Below are positions 6,395 to 13,193 of a DNA stretch of 13,193 bases, in pieces (position 1 is the first letter of the stretch; each line of letters opens with the position of its first letter). A model generated the notes under the pieces. It was not told where the DNA came from. It worked only from the letters and a program-made list of their open reading frames with translations, and did not search any database. Origin of the DNA: Oscillospiraceae bacterium (GTDB taxonomy: Bacteria; Bacillota; Clostridia; Oscillospirales; Ruminococcaceae); contig JAFQND010000096.1 in assembly GCA_017396055.1 (NCBI GenBank), positions 1-13,193 on the forward strand, read 5' to 3'. Both the position numbers and the translations under genes were made by a program.

Positions 6395-6423
6395 ATGGTA
6401 ACATAAACCGCCGTCCGATGCAA
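6395..6423 (-). promoter_or_regulatory. Promoter for the lactonase-MBL operon
   Basis: On the minus strand, TTGCAT (6423-6418), a 17-base spacer ending in TGT, and TACCAT (6400-6395) form an extended -10 (TGn) promoter. The leader to the ATG at 6359 is about 30 nt. It faces away from the strong promoter at 6447-6475; the two -35 boxes are only 23 bases apart, so one regulator could control both directions. No clear operator repeat is visible between them. Confidence 0.5.
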
Positions 6424-6446
6424 GGTTTTTCGCCGGATGTTTATCA

Positions 6447-6475
6447 TTGACAGCTGTCTTTTTCCATGCTACAAT
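6447..6475 (+). promoter_or_regulatory. Strong sigma-A promoter for the sialidase-fold pair
   Basis: A perfect TTGACA (6447-6452), a 17-base spacer and TACAAT (6470-6475, 5 of 6 matches) lie 28 nt before the start codon at 6504. This is the best sigma-A promoter in the window. Confidence 0.85.
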
Positions 6476-6491
6476 GCAGACATAAATACAT

Positions 6492-6496
6492 GGAGG
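6492..6496 (+). promoter_or_regulatory. RBS deciding the first sialidase-fold start
   Basis: GGAGG ends one base before an ATG at 6498 and 7 nt before a second in-frame ATG at 6504. The second is the correct distance, and it matches the N-terminus of the tandem paralogue (MNA...), so the protein begins MNANRIA. Confidence 0.8.
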
Positions 6497-6503
6497 AATG
6501 ATC

Positions 6504-7592
6504 ATGAACGCTAACCGAATCGCCTGTCCCATTCTTCATCATCCCACCGACCCGAAATATGCCGAATCCATCCGGCAGTTTCAGGGCTGTCCCACCATCG
6601 CCGTGACCCCGAAGGGCCGCATCTATATGGGATGGTATTCGGGCGGCTGGCGGGAACCCCATATGGATAACTATTCTCTTCTGGTCAAAAGCGATGACGG
6701 CGGAAAAACCTGGTCCGACCCGCTGATCATTATCCCCAGCAGCAAAGAACTGATGGTACATACCCTTGATATCCAGCTCTGGACTGCTCCTGACGGAAAA
6801 CTGCACCTTTTCTGGGTACAGAACAACGTGATCTATGCTCTGCCCGGTCACTGGCACGGCTGGGTCACCCCGGTTGTGGAGGAGTACTATATGAACGATA
6901 TCACCCACGCCGAATGGGTAATGGTCTGCGACGATCCCGACGCGGATGATCCGGTCTTCTCCGAGCCCCGCTGTATCGACAAGGGCTTCATGCGCTGCAA
7001 GCCCACCGTTCTGGAAAGCGGCAGACATCTTTATTTCAACTACGCACAGGATGCCCCCGGCTATGAGTACAGTATCACCGACGACGGCGGAAAGACTTTC
7101 CGCCATATGATCGGCCCGAAAAAGATCGATAATGTCTTTGATGAAGGCATGGCCTATCAGAAAAAAGACGGCAGCGTCCGGCTCTTTCTGCGCACCGAGA
7201 CCGGCCGCATCGGCGAGACGGTCTCCTATGACGAGGGCGAGACATGGACCGAAGCAAAACCCGGCGATATCGTCAGCCCCGCCACCCGTTTTTATGTTTC
7301 CCGTACGCCTTCGGGCAATGTCCTGCTCGTCCGCAACGATCACGAAACCATCCGCAAGAATATGACCGTCTGTCTGTCCGAGGACGACGGCGAGACCTGG
7401 AAATATCAGCGCTGTATCGATGAGAGGGAGGGCCTTTCCTATCCCGATGCCGATTTCCATGACGGAAAGATCTATCTCACCTATGACCGCGAGCGGATGG
7501 GCGCCAAAGAGATCCTCTTTCTTACCTTTACAGAAGATGATCTGAAAGATCCCGGCTGGAAGCCTGAGATCAGAATCGTCAGCAAACCGTAA
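6504..7592 (+). CDS. Sialidase-fold (BNR/Asp-box) protein, copy 1
   Basis: This 362-residue protein has the six-bladed beta-propeller signature of the sialidase superfamily (BNR_2 type). Four Asp boxes are visible: SDDGGKTW (63-70), TDDGGKTF (192-199), SYDEGETW (241-248) and SEDDGETW (292-299). The block FDEGMAYQKKDGSVRLFLR (212-230) resembles the sialidase segment that carries the catalytic glutamate, and LSYPDADFHDGKIYLTYDRE (311-330) resembles the catalytic tyrosine segment. The usual (F/Y)RIP motif reads FQGCP (26-30), so the first arginine of the carboxylate-binding triad is missing. It may therefore act on a neutral or differently charged glycoside, or only bind. There is no signal peptide, hence it is cytoplasmic. 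It is followed 13 nt later by a close paralogue. The fold is confident, the substrate unknown. Confidence 0.82.
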   Translation: MNANRIACPILHHPTDPKYAESIRQFQGCPTIAVTPKGRIYMGWYSGGWREPHMDNYSLLVKSDDGGKTWSDPLIIIPSSKELMVHTLDIQLWTAPDGKLHLFWVQNNVIYALPGHWHGWVTPVVEEYYMNDITHAEWVMVCDDPDADDPVFSEPRCIDKGFMRCKPTVLESGRHLYFNYAQDAPGYEYSITDDGGKTFRHMIGPKKIDNVFDEGMAYQKKDGSVRLFLRTETGRIGETVSYDEGETWTEAKPGDIVSPATRFYVSRTPSGNVLLVRNDHETIRKNMTVCLSEDDGETWKYQRCIDEREGLSYPDADFHDGKIYLTYDRERMGAKEILFLTFTEDDLKDPGWKPEIRIVSKP

Positions 7593-7605
7593 AGGAGAAG
7601 ACCGT

Positions 7606-8712
7606 ATGAATGCCAAAACCGTTTCCTGTCCCGTTCTGTATAAACCCACCGACCCGAAATATGCCGAATCGGTTCGGCAGTTTCAGGGCTGTCCCACCAT
7701 CGCCGTTACCCCGAAGGGCCGCATCTATCTGGGGTGGTATTCGGGCGGTGTGCGGGAACCCGACCTGGAAAACTACAACCTTCTCATCAAAAGTGATGAC
7801 GGCGGAAAAACCTGGTCCGATCCCCTTATTGTGATCCCCAGCGTCAAAGCCACCCAGACCCATGCCCTTGATATCCAGCTCTGGACCGATCCCGACGGAA
7901 AGCTGCATGTCTTCTGGGTACAGAACGATGTGGATGTGGCTTATCTGGGTCAGAAGGGCTTTTACTGCTTCCCGGTGCTGGATAATTTCTTCTATAGCGA
8001 CGCCTCTCATGCCGCGTGGGAGATCGTCTGTGACTATCCCGATGCCGACGAGCCGGAATTCTCTGAGCCCCGCTGTTATGACAAGGGCTTTCTGCGCTGC
8101 AAACCCCTTGTGCTGAAAAACGGCAGATGGATCTTCTTTAACTATTCACAGGATATGTTCCAGCAGCCGGTCGACCGCTATCAGTACAGCATTTCGGACG
8201 ATAAGGGAAAGACCTTCCGCCATATGATCGGCTCGAAAAAGATCCATACTCCCTTTGATGAGACCATGGCCTATGAGCGGCAGGACGGCAGCATCCGCAT
8301 GTTCGCCCGCACCACAAACCTTGGCGAGATCGCCGAGTGTATCTCGACCGACGGCGGTGAGACCTGGACAGACGCTGTTCCCAGCGGTATCGACAGCCCC
8401 AGCAGCCGGTTTTATGTCTCCCGGACTCCTTCGGGGAATGTGCTTCTTATCCGAAGCGACCACCGGACAGCGCGCACCAATATGACCATCTGTCTGTCGG
8501 AGGATGACGGCGAGACCTGGAAATACCAGCGCTGTATCGATACAAGAGACGATATCTCTTATCCCGACGCCGATTTTTACGATGGAAAGATCTATCTGAC
8601 CTACGACCGTGAGCGCACCGGCGCAAAAGAGATCTACTTTGTCGTTTTTACCGAAGATGATCTGAAAGATCCCGCCTGGAAGCCTGAGATCAGAATCGTC
8701 AGCAAACCCTGA
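7606..8712 (+). CDS. Sialidase-fold (BNR/Asp-box) protein, copy 2
   Basis: This 368-residue protein is a tandem duplicate of the preceding gene. They share long identical blocks such as PTDPKYAES, RQFQGCPTIAVTPKGRIY, KSDDGGKTWSDPL, LSEDDGETWKYQRCID and WKPEIRIVSKP. Divergence is concentrated in the insert after the second blade (YLGQKGFYCFPVLDNFFYSD here, ALPGHWHGWVTPVVEEYYMN in copy 1), a likely substrate-facing loop, and copy 2 has a few additional residues near QDMFQQPVDRYQ. The RIP motif is again replaced by FQGCP. The RBS AAAGGAG (7591-7597) overlaps the stop codon of copy 1 and lies 8 nt before the ATG, so the pair is an operon, probably translationally coupled. There is no signal peptide. 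Different specificities for the two copies are an inference. Confidence 0.82.
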   Translation: MNAKTVSCPVLYKPTDPKYAESVRQFQGCPTIAVTPKGRIYLGWYSGGVREPDLENYNLLIKSDDGGKTWSDPLIVIPSVKATQTHALDIQLWTDPDGKLHVFWVQNDVDVAYLGQKGFYCFPVLDNFFYSDASHAAWEIVCDYPDADEPEFSEPRCYDKGFLRCKPLVLKNGRWIFFNYSQDMFQQPVDRYQYSISDDKGKTFRHMIGSKKIHTPFDETMAYERQDGSIRMFARTTNLGEIAECISTDGGETWTDAVPSGIDSPSSRFYVSRTPSGNVLLIRSDHRTARTNMTICLSEDDGETWKYQRCIDTRDDISYPDADFYDGKIYLTYDRERTGAKEIYFVVFTEDDLKDPAWKPEIRIVSKP

Positions 8713-8714
8713 GC

Positions 8715-8750
8715 AAAAAGCCCTCCGTGCCAAAGCACGAAGGGCTTTTT
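8715..8750. terminator. Bidirectional intrinsic terminator
   Basis: AAAAAGCCCT (8715-8724) pairs with AGGGCTTTTT (8741-8750). Inside, CGTGC (8726-8730) pairs with GCACG (8735-8739) around CAAA, with one C-A mismatch between the two helices. A-runs and T-runs flank the stem on both sides. It ends the sialidase-fold operon (plus, stop at 8712) and the lipoprotein gene (minus, stop at 8752). Confidence 0.9.
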
Positions 8751-8751
8751 A

Positions 8752-9966
8752 TTATTCCGCGGGAGCGAAAACATTCAGGAAGAAGGATCCGTCCATGCCG
8801 CTTATGTTGAGGGTGCGCCAGACTGTTTCGCCCTCGGCGCCGGTATAGGAGATGCCGTAGGCGGGGATCGTTCCGGGGAAGTTTACCGACAGCAGCAGGG
8901 GGCAATCGACACGAAGCTCAGCCAGATAAAAGAGCTCTTCGACGGCAAAATAGACCATATTGTCATAGGCATCGGTAAATTCCAGCGCATAGACCCGCAG
9001 ATCACTGACCGTTTCGTTCTCCGCCGTCAGCAGCACCTCCGTGCTGAATTCGGAAACATCGGCATAAAAACTGACATAGTCGGGATAAAACTGCAGCTGA
9101 TCTTCTGCCGCACGGATGGTCACAACGGGACCGGGGGCGGGGATAGGCTCTTCGGGCGGCGCTTCGGGGATCTCTCCGGTGAATTTATACGCGGAGAAGG
9201 GGGTCAGTTCCGCACTGATGATCCCGCCTGCGAGCTCATCCTGTTTCATCCAGAAGGTATTCCCGTCAAGTTCTTCCGAACCGTCGGGATCCCAGAACCC
9301 GGTGATATTGTGGTAATAGCCGATCTCTTTAAAATCGTCGCTTTTTTCTTTGGAGAAATAATAGTCGGTACAGATGGGGAACCGTCCGTCTCCGGAAAGG
9401 ATATAGGAACCGAAGGTACTGTAAACGGCGCCGCCGGAACCGTTATAGAAAAATCCGTTTCCGGCGAGATAATAGGCATTCCTGTCCCATCCGCTCAGCG
9501 TGCAGTAGGGCTCGTTCTCCGCCAGCGTATAGACGGCATAGAGGATACTTTCAAAAGAGGGGACACCGTCGTCTACAGCGCCTACCAGCAGCTCCGGGAT
9601 ACCGTCGCCCGAAACATCTTTCAGACAAAAGCCGATCTGATCGGCAGCGTCAGGGCCGAAAACAGCCGCCGCTTCCTGTACGCCCATGGCGCCGTCGGGA
9701 GCTTGGTCGAGAGAAATATGACCGCCGACAGTCAGCCAGAGTCCGTCGAGGATATCACGGTAAGGTTCCATATCAAAGGTCTCGGTCTCCTGTTCGGGGG
9801 CGGTGGAGGCAGCGAAATTTTCTTCCTGTCCAGAAGAGGAGCTTTCTCCGGCGGGATCATCACCCGGAACACCGGAGCCGGTTTCTTCTTTTTTCGCACC
9901 GCAGCCCGAAAGGGCGATCATCAGCGCCGTAAACAGTGCGCCCCATGCGGCAAAATTCTTTTTCAT
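8752..9966 (-). CDS. Lipoprotein of unknown function
   Basis: This 404-residue protein starts with a type II signal peptide: MKK, a hydrophobic segment (about 5-19) and the lipobox LSGC with lipidated C22. It should be anchored on the outer face of the membrane. Residues 25-65 are a Ser/Glu/Gly-rich linker. The first folded part (about 66-260) contains DVSGDGIPELLVG, with D117, S119 and D121, a short calcium-binding-like D-x-S-x-D-G loop like those in FG-GAP or dockerin-type repeats. A proline-rich hinge (268-281) leads to a beta-rich C-terminal domain (about 282-404) that may be immunoglobulin-like. No enzymatic motif was recognised. RBS GGGAG is 8 nt before the ATG, and a sigma-A promoter is upstream. 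It is monocistronic and divergent from sipL. Confidence 0.78.
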   Translation of the reverse strand: MKKNFAAWGALFTALMIALSGCGAKKEETGSGVPGDDPAGESSSSGQEENFAASTAPEQETETFDMEPYRDILDGLWLTVGGHISLDQAPDGAMGVQEAAAVFGPDAADQIGFCLKDVSGDGIPELLVGAVDDGVPSFESILYAVYTLAENEPYCTLSGWDRNAYYLAGNGFFYNGSGGAVYSTFGSYILSGDGRFPICTDYYFSKEKSDDFKEIGYYHNITGFWDPDGSEELDGNTFWMKQDELAGGIISAELTPFSAYKFTGEIPEAPPEEPIPAPGPVVTIRAAEDQLQFYPDYVSFYADVSEFSTEVLLTAENETVSDLRVYALEFTDAYDNMVYFAVEELFYLAELRVDCPLLLSVNFPGTIPAYGISYTGAEGETVWRTLNISGMDGSFFLNVFAPAE

Positions 9967-9999
9967 GCTTTCATCTCCCAGGAAAGTGGTCTTTTCTTT

Positions 10000-10028
10000 A
10001 TCATACCATAAACTCCTTAAGGAATCAA
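10000..10028 (-). promoter_or_regulatory. Sigma-A-like promoter for the lipoprotein gene
   Basis: On the minus strand, TTGATT (10028-10023, 4 of 6) and TATGAT (10005-10000, 5 of 6) are 17 bases apart, with a leader of about 33 nt. The spacer contains the palindrome CCTTAAGG at 10015-10022. Confidence 0.62.
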
Positions 10029-10064
10029 TTCGGACAGGGAAGTTCTAAAACCATATCCCTTTTG

Positions 10065-10072
10065 CATACTGT
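10065..10072 (+). promoter_or_regulatory. Possible sigma-E -10 element for sipL-spoIVA
   Basis: CATACTGT matches the sigma-E -10 consensus CATAnnnT and lies 68 nt before the sipL ATG. The expected -35 ATA at 16-18 bases upstream is not clear (TCTAAA is there). Mother-cell sigma-E control is expected for spoIVA from established sporulation knowledge, which raises the prior, but the site itself is tentative. Confidence 0.35.
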
Positions 10073-10087
10073 CTGACAGGAGCCCTC

Positions 10088-10102
10088 TCCGGCAGTGCCG
10101 GA
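10088..10102 (+). other. Short inverted repeat in the sipL leader
   Basis: TCCGGCA, one central G, then TGCCGGA. It lies 21 nt before the RBS (GAAAGGA, 10123-10129) of sipL. There is no T-run after it, so it is not a terminator. It could be a small leader hairpin or a protein-binding palindrome. Confidence 0.35.
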
Positions 10103-10139
10103 AGACCAAAAAGGACCCGACCGAAAGGAATGAAAGCAT

Positions 10140-11663
10140 ATGCCGGAACTGAAACTGACCAAAGACACTGTCTGCGTGACCGAGACGCTTCTGGATACCG
10201 CCGCAGAACAGCCGGTGGAGCTGGACTACAGCCTGCCGGATTATTATCCGGGTATTTTTCGTCTGCTGAAGACCTCTGTCCGCCCGATGATCCACCAGAC
10301 AAGGGTGTCGGGCAGCCGTCTGACGGTGGACGGAACCTGTAAAGTAACTATCCTTTACATTGGTGAAGAGGACGATTCTGTTCGTACGGTGGAGCAGATT
10401 CTGCCCTTTTCCCGCACTCTGGAGCTGAAAGGAGAGAGCGAAAACCCGGTCGTGCGCTGTTCCTGCCGGTGTTATCATGCCTCCGGCCGCGCCGTCAGCC
10501 CAAGACGCCTTGATGTCCGCGGCGGCATCAGTATCCGGGTGAAGGTGACCGCCCAGAAAGAGGTGCCGGTCATCTCTTCCGCCGCGGGAGGCGGGGTACA
10601 GCTGCACGGATATACCGGCATCTTCTGCGGAAAACGCAGAACCTCCGCAAAGCCCTTCTCTGTCAGCGAAGAGCTGGAACTGCCCCAGACGAAACCCGCT
10701 TTCGGCGGATTGATCTCCTCCCGTACGGCGGTGCGGACAGATGACGTGAAGATCATCGCCAACAAAGTTATCTGCCGCGGCGAACTCATCTGCCATATGC
10801 TTTATCTGCCCGAAGGAGGCGGCCGCCCCGAAGCGATGGAGTACACCCTTCCCATCAGTCAGATCGCCGATCTGCCCGGGGTGGACGAAGAAGATACCAT
10901 CGATGCCCGGTTTGAAACGCTGAATTTTCTTCTTGAGCCGCAGCCTGACGGAAACGGCCGCCGGCTGGAGGCCGAGTGGACCATGATGCTCAGCTGTGTC
11001 AGCGACCGACCGCGCGAGACCGCCGCAGCCGATGATGTATTCTCCACCCGCTGTCCCGTGGAGGCAGGAACCAAAGAACTGAAGGCCGAACGTCTTGCGG
11101 GCAGCCTGGACACCCAGCAGCAGCTTCGTGCGGTATTGAACACTGATCCTGTGTCGGAGGCGGCGGGAGTCATCGCCCATATCAGTGAGATCTCTGCCCG
11201 GTCGGAAAACGGCGTCGTGCTCGTCAGCGGTATGCTGGAGCTCTGTGCACTCTGTTTCGGAGAGAGCGCGCCCTTTGCCGCCGAAAAGGTCATTCCCTTT
11301 GAATTCGAGACCGCCTGCCGGGCGGAGGGAGAGATCAGCTGTATCCCGGCGGCACAGATCCTTTCGGTGAGCCATACGCTGACCGACGGGGATACGCTGG
11401 AGGTGCGGGTACAGCTGCAGGTGAGCGGTACTGTCTGTGAGAAAGTCACTCTGGAAGCCATCACCGATCTCTGTCTTGATGAGGAAACTGCACTGCCGCC
11501 GCCCGGCTGTGCACTGCGGATCTATTACGGTGAACCGGGTGAGACGGTCTGGGACATCGCCCGCAGATTCGGTGCACCGGTGACGGCTATCCTGGAAGAA
11601 AACGATCTGGACGGGGAGACTCTGCGGGAAAAACAGATGCTGCTCATCCCTTCCGAAGACTGA
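10140..11663 (+). CDS. sipL: SipL-like spore morphogenesis protein (DUF3794/SPOCS plus LysM)
   Basis: This 507-residue protein has the layout of SipL, the SpoIVA-interacting protein of Clostridia. Three SPOCS (DUF3794)-like beta-rich segments are seen at about 38-145, 188-290 and 340-445. Each has a strand such as VDGTCKVTILYIGE or VICRGELICHMLYLPE followed by a VEQILPFSRTLEL or MEYTLPISQIADL type segment. A C-terminal LysM domain spans about 460-504 (EPGETVWDIARRFGAPVTAI and LREKQMLLIPSED). In C. difficile the SipL LysM domain binds SpoIVA, and both are needed to place the coat on the forespore. Here spoIVA follows after 25 nt, supporting the assignment over the many other DUF3794 proteins. 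There is no signal peptide. RBS GAAAGGA is 10 nt before the ATG; an out-of-frame ATG at 10130 is closer but opens only a short frame. Confidence 0.88.
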   Translation: MPELKLTKDTVCVTETLLDTAAEQPVELDYSLPDYYPGIFRLLKTSVRPMIHQTRVSGSRLTVDGTCKVTILYIGEEDDSVRTVEQILPFSRTLELKGESENPVVRCSCRCYHASGRAVSPRRLDVRGGISIRVKVTAQKEVPVISSAAGGGVQLHGYTGIFCGKRRTSAKPFSVSEELELPQTKPAFGGLISSRTAVRTDDVKIIANKVICRGELICHMLYLPEGGGRPEAMEYTLPISQIADLPGVDEEDTIDARFETLNFLLEPQPDGNGRRLEAEWTMMLSCVSDRPRETAAADDVFSTRCPVEAGTKELKAERLAGSLDTQQQLRAVLNTDPVSEAAGVIAHISEISARSENGVVLVSGMLELCALCFGESAPFAAEKVIPFEFETACRAEGEISCIPAAQILSVSHTLTDGDTLEVRVQLQVSGTVCEKVTLEAITDLCLDEETALPPPGCALRIYYGEPGETVWDIARRFGAPVTAILEENDLDGETLREKQMLLIPSED

Positions 11664-11688
11664 ATCCGCCCGAGAAAGGACCAGACAG

Positions 11689-13164
11689 ATGCAGAATATT
11701 TACAGTGACATCGCCCGCCGGACCGGCGGTGATATCTATATCGGTGTGGTGGGCCCGGTACGCACCGGCAAAAGCACCTTTATCAAACGCTTTATGGAAA
11801 ATCTCGTGCTGCCCCACATGAAGGGCGACCTGCAGCGGGAGCGGGCGGTGGATGAGCTGCCCCAGTCGGCCGCCGGCAGAACGATCATGACCACCGAACC
11901 AAAATTCATTCCCGAAGAGGCAGCACAGGTAGAACTGGACGGCAGCGCTGTCATGCGGGTGCGGCTCATCGACTGTGTGGGCTATATCGTTCCCAGTTCG
12001 CTGGGTTATTTCGAAAACGAACAGCCCCGCATGGTGCGGACCCCCTGGTTTGAAGAAGAGGTGCCCTTCAATATGGCTGCCGAGGTGGGGACATCCAAGG
12101 TCATCACTGACCACAGTACCGTCGGACTGGTCATTACCTCCGACGGCAGTATCAGCGATATTCCCCGCGAGGAGTATGAAGAGGCGGAGGAGCGGGTGAT
12201 CTCAGAGCTGGCAGGTCTGGGAAAACCCTTTGTCATCCTGCTCAACAGCAAGGATCCCTCTTCGGCGCAGGCCCGCGCCCTGAGCCGCCGGATGGAGGAG
12301 AAATACGGCCGGCCGGTTATGGCTGTCAGCTGTATTTCCATCGGCGAGGAAGAGATCAAAGCCATTCTGGCAGAGCTTCTGACCGAATTTCCGCTGAAAG
12401 AGGCGGAGATCGAGCTTCCCAGATGGGTGCTTTCCCTGAAAAAAGATCACTGGCTCCGCACGGCGGTGTTTGCCGCCATCCGGGAAACGGCCGTGGAGGT
12501 CGAAAAGCTGGGAAATGTCTCTGAAGCGGCCGCTGCTCTGGCGGAGAAATGCCCCTATATCCTGAGGGCATCGGTCGACCGGATCGATCTTGGACGGGGG
12601 CTGGCACAAATCTCGGTGACCCTTCAGCCAAAGCTCTTCTATCAGATCCTGGGCGAGACCACGGGACTTGATATCTCTGACGAAACAAAACTGATGCCCT
12701 GTCTGGCAGAACTCGCCCGCTGCAAGCGGGAATACGACCGGCTCAGCAGCGCCCTTCGCGAGGTGGAAGCCACCGGTTACGGCATTGTCATGCCTCAGAT
12801 GGATGAACTATCTCTTGAGGAACCTGAGATCGTCAAGCAGGGCAGCAAATATGGTGTACGGCTCAGAGCAAGCGCTCCCGGCATCCATATGATCTCCACC
12901 CGTATCGCCACCGAAGTCTCACCCATCGTCGGCTCGGAAAAACAGTCGGAGGAGCTGGTCATGAGTCTCCTTCGGGATTTCGAAGAAGACCCCGTGAAGA
13001 TCTGGGATTCCAACATCTTCGGCAAATCGCTGCATGATCTGGTAGGCGACGGGCTGCACGCCAAGCTCGCCCGTATGCCGGGAGAAGCCCGGATGAAGCT
13101 GCAGGAGACCATCGAACGGATCATCAACGAGGGCTGCAACGGTCTGGTCTGTCTGATCCTGTGA
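11689..13164 (+). CDS. spoIVA: Stage IV sporulation protein A, SpoIVA
   Basis: This 491-residue protein matches SpoIVA, the ATPase that polymerises irreversibly on the forespore outer membrane to form the coat basement layer and is also needed for cortex assembly. It has a TRAFAC GTPase-like fold turned to ATP use. The Walker A is GPVRTGKST (22-30, K28). TT at 68-69 (RTIMTTEPKFIP) matches the sensor threonines of the Bacillus subtilis protein, and D95 (VRLIDCVGY) is the Walker B aspartate. The NKxD-like motif is degenerate (LLNSKDP, 184-190). The C-terminal region ends ETIERIINEGCNGLVCLIL, the family's conserved tail. Length is as expected (about 490 aa). RBS AAAGGA at 11675-11680 is 8 nt before the ATG. 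It is probably co-transcribed with sipL under mother-cell control. Confidence 0.97.
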   Translation: MQNIYSDIARRTGGDIYIGVVGPVRTGKSTFIKRFMENLVLPHMKGDLQRERAVDELPQSAAGRTIMTTEPKFIPEEAAQVELDGSAVMRVRLIDCVGYIVPSSLGYFENEQPRMVRTPWFEEEVPFNMAAEVGTSKVITDHSTVGLVITSDGSISDIPREEYEEAEERVISELAGLGKPFVILLNSKDPSSAQARALSRRMEEKYGRPVMAVSCISIGEEEIKAILAELLTEFPLKEAEIELPRWVLSLKKDHWLRTAVFAAIRETAVEVEKLGNVSEAAAALAEKCPYILRASVDRIDLGRGLAQISVTLQPKLFYQILGETTGLDISDETKLMPCLAELARCKREYDRLSSALREVEATGYGIVMPQMDELSLEEPEIVKQGSKYGVRLRASAPGIHMISTRIATEVSPIVGSEKQSEELVMSLLRDFEEDPVKIWDSNIFGKSLHDLVGDGLHAKLARMPGEARMKLQETIERIINEGCNGLVCLIL

Positions 13165-13193
13165 CGATATTAGGTTTCGCTGAAAGAGCTCCC

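Noticed and set aside
6444..7649. Minus-strand open frame of about 400 codons across the first sialidase-fold gene
   Set aside because: The plus strand has four Asp boxes, a strong promoter and an RBS; the antisense frame is a codon-bias shadow, as is the related one at 7579-8010.
6504..8712. True exo-alpha-sialidase call for the BNR pair
   Set aside because: The RIP arginine is absent in both copies, so I kept only the fold-level name.
6504..8712. CRISPR array, phage or transposon in the window
   Set aside because: The only large repeat is this tandem gene duplication; there are no regularly spaced short repeats, transposase motifs or terminal inverted repeats.
10130..10342. Small frame starting at ATG 10130 with close RBS spacing
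   Set aside because: It is out of frame with sipL, 70 codons of non-conserved sequence, and better explained as chance; it could at most affect initiation at 10140.
10017..11375. Minus-strand open frame of about 450 codons across sipL
   Set aside because: It is antisense to a clear DUF3794/LysM protein, lacks recognisable domains, and would run through the divergent promoter region.

Overview
The window most likely comes from an endospore-forming, moderately GC-rich Clostridia-type Firmicute, plausibly a gut Oscillospiraceae/Ruminococcaceae-like anaerobe. The evidence is an adjacent sipL-spoIVA spore-coat morphogenesis pair, an IreB-family (UPF0297) protein, strong AGGAGG-type ribosome binding sites and 17-bp-spaced sigma-A-like promoters. 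The taxonomic placement is an inference from gene content. No mobile element, CRISPR array, tRNA or rRNA gene was seen.

Layout. 1-410: a promoter and the small IreB regulator; bases 1-44 hold nothing identifiable. 411-1547: a perfect-stem hairpin, then an SGNH/GDSL hydrolase gene cut by one in-frame TAG codon with all catalytic blocks intact downstream. 1562-2279: a C39-like cysteine peptidase flanked by two terminators that share a 13-base arm. 2282-4436 (minus): a large (alpha/alpha)6-barrel glycosidase-like protein with its own promoter. 4460-6423 (minus): an operon of a lactonase-like beta-propeller and a PhnP-like metallo-beta-lactamase-fold hydrolase, ended by a strong terminator. 6447-8750 (plus): a divergently transcribed tandem pair of sialidase-fold (BNR/Asp-box) proteins, ended by a bidirectional terminator. 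8752-10028 (minus): a secreted lipoprotein of unknown function. 10065-13164 (plus): sipL and spoIVA, preceded by a sigma-E-like -10 box. Bases 13165-13193 hold no recognisable feature. No gene-free stretch exceeds 300 bases; the longest gap is about 170 bases (9967-10139).

How the genes may work together. The block 2282-8712 looks like a cytoplasmic carbohydrate or sugar-derivative processing cluster: none of its proteins has a signal peptide, and no transporter or transcription factor lies inside the window. The sialidase-fold proteins have lost the arginine of the sialidase RIP motif, so their substrate is probably not classical sialic acid. SipL and SpoIVA are known from Clostridioides difficile to act together in building the spore coat basal layer; here they are 25 nt apart and probably co-transcribed in the mother cell.
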